From: UBA6136 sp964344495 | GTDB lineage: Bacteria > Pseudomonadota > Gammaproteobacteria > Methylococcales > Methylococcaceae | Assembly (NCBI GenBank): GCA_964344495.1 | Contig: CAYFNI010000050.1 | Location: 1 to 17,006 of the forward strand | Reading direction: 5' to 3' | Length of the DNA stretch: 17,006 bases | Shown here: positions 13,732-17,006 of the stretch, piece by piece | Numbering within the stretch: position 1 is the first letter of the stretch | Layout of the letters: each line of letters opens with the position of its first letter | Program-made: the position numbers and the translations under genes | Notes under the pieces: generated by a model | Database searches by the model: none | Told to the model about the DNA's origin: nothing | Seen by the model: the letters and a program-made list of their open reading frames with translations, nothing else

Positions 13732-15147
13732 TCATGGTTGCCGCCCTGCTGTGCGGGGGTGATTCCGGCGCTGCCAGTAGACATAGAAGGGTATGCCCGC
13801 CAACAGAAACGCCATCCCCATCAGGCTTTCCAGGGGGCGTCTCACTATGATGCTGATGCAGAACAGCACCGCAACACCACTGAACGCCAGGGGGACCCAC
13901 GGATAGCCGAAGGTCAGATAGGGGCGCGGCAAGTCGGGATGGCGTCGGCGGAGCGCGATCACCGCCAGCGAGGTCAGCCCGTAAAAGCCCCAGGTGCCCA
14001 GCAGGGCATAATCCAGCACCCGCTCGAAAGCGGCCTTGTCATGGCCAAGCAGCAGAATGAGCAGGCAGGCAAACGACCCCTGAAACAGCAGCGCACGGGC
14101 GGGTGTTTGATGCGTAGGGTGTAGCGCCGACAGGCGTTTGAAGAACAGCCCATCGCGTGCCATCGCATAATAAATGCGCGCTCCCGAAAGAATCGAGCCA
14201 TTCAGCGCCGCCAGGGTCGAAATGACCGCCGCGAGCGTCAACATCTGGCCACCCGCATTGCCCAGCAAACGTACCGCCACATCCTGTGCTACCCGCTGGG
14301 ATTGCTGAACCTCTGCAAACGGCAACACATAAAAATAGGCCAGATTGGCCAGCATGTAGACGCCGGCCACGCCGAGAATTCCCAGCAGCAGCACTCTGGG
14401 AATCGTCCGGTCCGGATCGCGGATTTCACCGCCCACCAGCGTCAGGTTATGCCAGCCATCGTAAGCCCATAGTGCCGCCGACAGCGCCGCTCCGTAAGCC
14501 ATCAGCAGTTCAGGCCAACTGCGCTGATCATCCGGCCAGGGGGTTGATACAAATGCCCAGGAACCCGAGCCGCGTCCAAAGGCCAGCAGCGCAAGCCCGA
14601 GAATCGCACCGATCTTGATCGCCGTCAGCAGACTCTGCAGGGCGCCGCCGCGTGCGACACCGTTCAGATTGATCAGCGTGAGCAGGGCGATGCAGGCCAT
14701 TGCGACCAGTTGCAGCCCCGATAAGGCCAGTGCGCCAATGACAATGACATCGCTGTTCAAACCTTCGACGAAATAGCCGAGAAAGAGGCTGGCGGCCAGT
14801 CCGATGGCGGCGATCGAACCGGTTTTGCCGATGACGATCTGCTGCCAGCCATAGAGGAAGCCCCAGACTGGCCCGTAAGCGCGCCGCAGAAAGGCATACT
14901 CGCCGCCAGCCTCGGGCAGGCTGGAGCCGAGCTCCGCATAACTGAGTGCGCCGCACAGTGTCAGCAGGGCACCAAATAACCAAACGCCGAACACCCCTTG
15001 AACCGAGCCGGTCTCGCGCGCCATGGTGGACGGAACCAGAAAGATACCGGTGCCGATCACGGTACCGGCCAGGATGGCACCGGCACTGACGGGGCCGAGG
15101 GCCCGTTTGAGCTCGGGCGTCGCGTCTGATAGAGGAGTGTCGGACAC
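13732..15147 (-). CDS. APC-family amino-acid permease
   Basis: A 471-residue inner-membrane transporter of the amino acid-polyamine-organocation superfamily with about 12 hydrophobic segments. Helix 1 carries the family motif GTGIF (32-36), whose unwound glycines contact the substrate backbone. The stretch SYAELGSSLPEAGGEYAFLRRAYG (69-92) is the characteristic helix 2-loop-helix 3 region, and AYDGWHNL around residue 229 resembles the helix 6 region of L-type (LAT) exchangers and related bacterial permeases. The substrate cannot be assigned. Translation starts at a GTG at 15145-15147, supported by GGAGG six bases upstream. The gene is divergent from the FMN-binding protein gene across 182 bases. 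The 96-residue membrane-protein gene follows on the same strand. Confidence 0.9.
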   Translation of the reverse strand: MSDTPLSDATPELKRALGPVSAGAILAGTVIGTGIFLVPSTMARETGSVQGVFGVWLFGALLTLCGALSYAELGSSLPEAGGEYAFLRRAYGPVWGFLYGWQQIVIGKTGSIAAIGLAASLFLGYFVEGLNSDVIVIGALALSGLQLVAMACIALLTLINLNGVARGGALQSLLTAIKIGAILGLALLAFGRGSGSWAFVSTPWPDDQRSWPELLMAYGAALSAALWAYDGWHNLTLVGGEIRDPDRTIPRVLLLGILGVAGVYMLANLAYFYVLPFAEVQQSQRVAQDVAVRLLGNAGGQMLTLAAVISTLAALNGSILSGARIYYAMARDGLFFKRLSALHPTHQTPARALLFQGSFACLLILLLGHDKAAFERVLDYALLGTWGFYGLTSLAVIALRRRHPDLPRPYLTFGYPWVPLAFSGVAVLFCISIIVRRPLESLMGMAFLLAGIPFYVYWQRRNHPRTAGRQP

Positions 15148-15329
15148 GGCAGGCCTCCGGATGTGGGGGAAAAGGGTGGTGGATTGGGGTCAGGGCATTG
15201 TCCGTGCCGGGACGGGTTCCGACAAGTTTTGAACATCCCGCAGTTCGGAATTGCGGTGTCGTATGATTGTATTGGGAGTGATTGTCATTTAGAGTTCAGG
15301 CCAGTGTTCTGCTCTGTCATCGAAATGCC
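15148..15329. promoter_or_regulatory. Divergent intergenic region between the permease and the FMN-binding protein gene
   Basis: These 182 bases must hold start signals for both directions. On the plus strand a TATGAT at 15262-15267 is a possible -10, without a well-spaced -35. About 12 bases further, 15275-15293 matches the 19-base Fur consensus at roughly 11 positions by eye, strongest in TGATTGTCATT (15279-15289). A TTG at 15282 could also begin the FMN-protein frame but would place a long polar stretch before the signal peptide, so it is not favoured. Confidence 0.3.
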
Positions 15330-15902
15330 ATGCTACATCGTTCTTCACGTCACTTAATGAGTTTTGTGATTCCTGCCCTGGCTGTCATGCTTGGCGCCTT
15401 CGGGCCCACAACGACGGCGGTGGCCGAGGTCTTTTACAGCAAAGAAGAGGCGTTCGAACTGGCTTTCGGCAAAGATGCCCAGATCGAGTCGGTGCCGGTC
15501 TTTCTGACCGACGAGCAAAGCGCCGCCATCGAGAAACTCGGCAAGGCCAAGCTCGACAGCCAGCTGTATACCTTCTTCGAAGGCCGTCGCAATGGCGAGT
15601 TGCTGGGTTACGCCGCTATCGAATCGCATACCGTCAGAACCCAGCCGGAAACCCTGCTGATCGTGCTCTCGCCCACAGGACAGCTGATCAAGTCTGAGAT
15701 TCTCGCTTTCCACGAACCCCCTGAATACAAGCCCTCCAGAGCCTGGTTTGCCACGCTGATCGGCAAACCGGTCGAATCGCTGCGGCTGAATCAGGGTGTG
15801 GACGGCATCAGTGGCGCCACCCTCAGTGTACGGGCATCGCTGGATGGCATCCGCAAGGCGCTGGCCGTGTATCAGGTGGCTATGGCGAATGGGGCCAACT
15901 GA
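15330..15902 (+). CDS. Secreted FMN-binding-domain protein, probably covalently flavinylated
   Basis: A 190-residue protein with an N-terminal signal peptide and an FMN-binding domain of the NqrC/RnfG type. The ATG at 15330 gives a basic region (HRSSRH), a hydrophobic core (9-24) and a likely cleavage after AVA at 30-32. The next ATG, 15357, would lose the positive charges. The motif VDGISGATLS (158-166) is the site where ApbE transferases attach FMN through a phosphoester to threonine, here Thr164. Such domains carry electrons outside the inner membrane. The segment EILAFHEPPEYKPSRAW (123-139) is a conserved-looking stretch before the motif. The Shine-Dalgarno is weak. The stop overlaps the ATG of the membrane-protein gene by one base, implying a two-gene unit. 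No apbE gene is in the window. Confidence 0.85.
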   Translation: MLHRSSRHLMSFVIPALAVMLGAFGPTTTAVAEVFYSKEEAFELAFGKDAQIESVPVFLTDEQSAAIEKLGKAKLDSQLYTFFEGRRNGELLGYAAIESHTVRTQPETLLIVLSPTGQLIKSEILAFHEPPEYKPSRAWFATLIGKPVESLRLNQGVDGISGATLSVRASLDGIRKALAVYQVAMANGAN

Positions 15903-16486
15903 TGCGATTTTTTGTCACCGGGGAGCAGAACCGTCAGCAGTTGCTGAACACCATCGTCCTGCTGTTCATGATCTACATGATGGTGCTGTGGCTGAGCAAC
16001 GGCCTCATGTACTTCCACAAAATGAGCCTGAATGCCGATTCCGTCATCGAGTACTACCTCGGCTCGGAGGCCAAGTTCACCGAGCCGCGCAGCTATCAGA
16101 GCCTGCTGGAAGTCTCGCATGCCCATGTGTTCTCTATGGGGATGCTGGCGGTGACGCTGACGCATCTGCTGCTGTTTGCAGCGGTTCAGCCCTGGCTCAA
16201 GATCGGCCTCAGCGGCCTCATTTATCTGGCCGCCATCGGTGATGAGGCGGCCGGCTGGTTGGTGCGGTTCGTTCATCCGCAGTTTGCCTACCTCAAAATC
16301 GGCCTGTTCCTGACCCTTGAGCTGAGCCTGGGCGCCATGATCGTGCTGGTGGCCCTCTCGCTCTGGCGGCAGCGCAGTGAGATGAAACAAGCCGGTAGCC
16401 AGCGGCAGGCGCATCGCGCGCGCCTGCAGGCCGAGTCCGCCCGTCACAAAGCCAAGGTCAGCCGGCCCCCGGCAGCGCGCGATTGA
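15902..16486 (+). CDS. Four-helix membrane protein paired with the FMN-binding protein
   Basis: A 194-residue inner-membrane protein not assigned to a named family. Hydrophobic segments lie at about 14-37, 72-95, 100-122 and 130-154, followed by a 40-residue Arg/Lys/Gln-rich tail, presumably cytoplasmic. Histidines cluster near membrane edges: His39 after helix 1, His73, His75 and His88 in helix 2, and His125 between helices 3 and 4. This pattern could supply axial ligands for b-type haem, but no established cytochrome motif was recognised. The region between helices 1 and 2 (about 40-70) would be periplasmic if the tail is cytoplasmic, on the same side as the FMN protein. The start ATG overlaps the upstream stop (TGATG), so the two proteins are made together. 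Its stop lies one base from the stop of the convergent efflux-channel gene. Confidence 0.75.
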   Translation: MRFFVTGEQNRQQLLNTIVLLFMIYMMVLWLSNGLMYFHKMSLNADSVIEYYLGSEAKFTEPRSYQSLLEVSHAHVFSMGMLAVTLTHLLLFAAVQPWLKIGLSGLIYLAAIGDEAAGWLVRFVHPQFAYLKIGLFLTLELSLGAMIVLVALSLWRQRSEMKQAGSQRQAHRARLQAESARHKAKVSRPPAARD

Positions 16487-16487
16487 C

Positions 16488-17006
16488 CTAAGGCCCGGCC
16501 TCGGATGGGGCTGCTGGGGCGGGCCGAGCAGCCGTCCCGGCCCCTGTGCCCGGCGGGAGCGTGTCTGCCGCCGCTGAGGCCGGTGCAGCGCCCGCTTGCT
16601 CAATGGCCTGCCAGCCGCCACCCAAGGCCTTGTACAGGGCGACCAGACTGGTCGACACCCGTGCCTGGCTGGCAATCAGGCTGTTCTCGGACAGGTACAG
16701 GCTGCGCTGACTTTCCAGTACGTTCAGAAAGGGCGTCAGTCCTCGCAGGTAGCGTTCCTCCGACAGGGTGACCGCCAGCTGATTGGCGGTTACCGAATGT
16801 TGCAGGGAGGTGCGGCGCGACTGCTCTTGCTGATAGGCGACCAGCGCATCCTCGACCTCCTTGAGCGCCGTCAGGACACTTTGCTGATAGGCGAGAAATG
16901 CCCCCTCTTGTTGGGCATTGGCCTGGTCAATGGATGCCTGGATGCGTCCCCAGTTGAAGATCGGCGTGCTGATTCCGCCCGCCATCGCCCAGGATTTGCC
17001 GATGGG
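16488..17006 (-). CDS. Outer-membrane efflux channel, NodT/OprM-like (5' end outside window)
   Basis: The C-terminal 172 residues of a TolC-superfamily channel, which forms the outer-membrane tunnel of tripartite drug or metal efflux pumps. The frame is open to the window edge, so the ATG at 16985 is internal. Family features are the second-repeat beta strand STPIFNWGRI, the long coiled-coil helix with YQQSVLTALKEVEDAL, the SEERYLRGLTPFLNVLESQRSLY segment, and the end VALYKALGGGW, where NodT-family channels usually finish. An Ala/Pro/Gly-rich tail of about 45 residues follows, longer than usual and probably disordered in the periplasm. The cognate RND or ABC pump and adaptor genes would lie beyond the window. 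Confidence 0.9.
   Translation of the reverse strand, partial: PIGKSWAMAGGISTPIFNWGRIQASIDQANAQQEGAFLAYQQSVLTALKEVEDALVAYQQEQSRRTSLQHSVTANQLAVTLSEERYLRGLTPFLNVLESQRSLYLSENSLIASQARVSTSLVALYKALGGGWQAIEQAGAAPASAAADTLPPGTGAGTAARPAPAAPSEAGP

Noticed and set aside
15872..16675. Minus-strand open frame of 267 codons covering the four-helix protein and the efflux-channel end.
   Set aside because: It overlaps two supported genes and its product is rich in His, Gln and Arg without recognisable motifs.

Overview
The window reads as chromosomal DNA, roughly 60% G+C or a little more, from a gammaproteobacterium. The evidence is gene order and family type: accC followed by prmA; gcvR and bcp facing dapA with bamC directly behind; a full-length PurL of about 1290 residues that carries its own glutaminase domain; and a DUF4124-type secreted protein. 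The genus cannot be fixed from this sequence. A Chromatiales-, Halothiobacillus- or Xanthomonadales-like organism would fit, but that is a guess. No rRNA, tRNA, CRISPR array, insertion sequence, integrase or attachment site was seen, and no gene-free stretch exceeds 300 bases.

Layout. (1) 2-1776, plus strand: the 3' two thirds of accC (biotin carboxylase), overlapping prmA by one base. (2) 1778-3966, minus strand: a probable four-gene run read gcvR (ACT-domain regulator), bcp (peroxiredoxin), a DUF4124-like secreted protein and an alpha/beta-hydrolase esterase. (3) 4141-5758, plus strand: dapA overlapping bamC, divergent from gcvR. This BamC is short and appears to keep only the C-terminal helix-grip domain. 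(4) 5872-11304, plus strand: purL, then a small lipoprotein and a polytopic membrane protein of the lysylphosphatidylglycerol-synthase transmembrane (UPF0104) type, with almost no spacing between the three. (5) 11396-13268, plus strand: aroG (DAHP synthase), then a typical 2-Cys peroxiredoxin with its own leader, ending in a strong hairpin terminator. (6) 13357-15147, minus strand: a GTG-started APC-family amino-acid permease and, downstream, a 96-residue membrane protein whose end shares that terminator. (7) 15330-16486, plus strand: a two-gene unit with a secreted FMN-binding protein carrying a flavinylation motif and a four-helix, histidine-bearing membrane protein that overlaps it by one base. 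(8) 16488-17006, minus strand: the C-terminal part of a NodT/OprM-type outer-membrane efflux channel, running off the window.

Most of the window is conserved metabolism: fatty-acid synthesis entry (AccC), lysine and peptidoglycan precursors (DapA), purines (PurL), aromatic amino acids (AroG), peroxide defence (Bcp and the 2-Cys peroxiredoxin) and outer-membrane assembly (BamC). The least explained parts are the FMN-binding plus membrane-protein pair at 15330-16486, which looks like a minimal device for moving electrons across the inner membrane, and the lipoprotein plus UPF0104 pair behind purL. Several dyad-symmetric sites upstream of purL, aroG and the 2-Cys peroxiredoxin may be regulatory.
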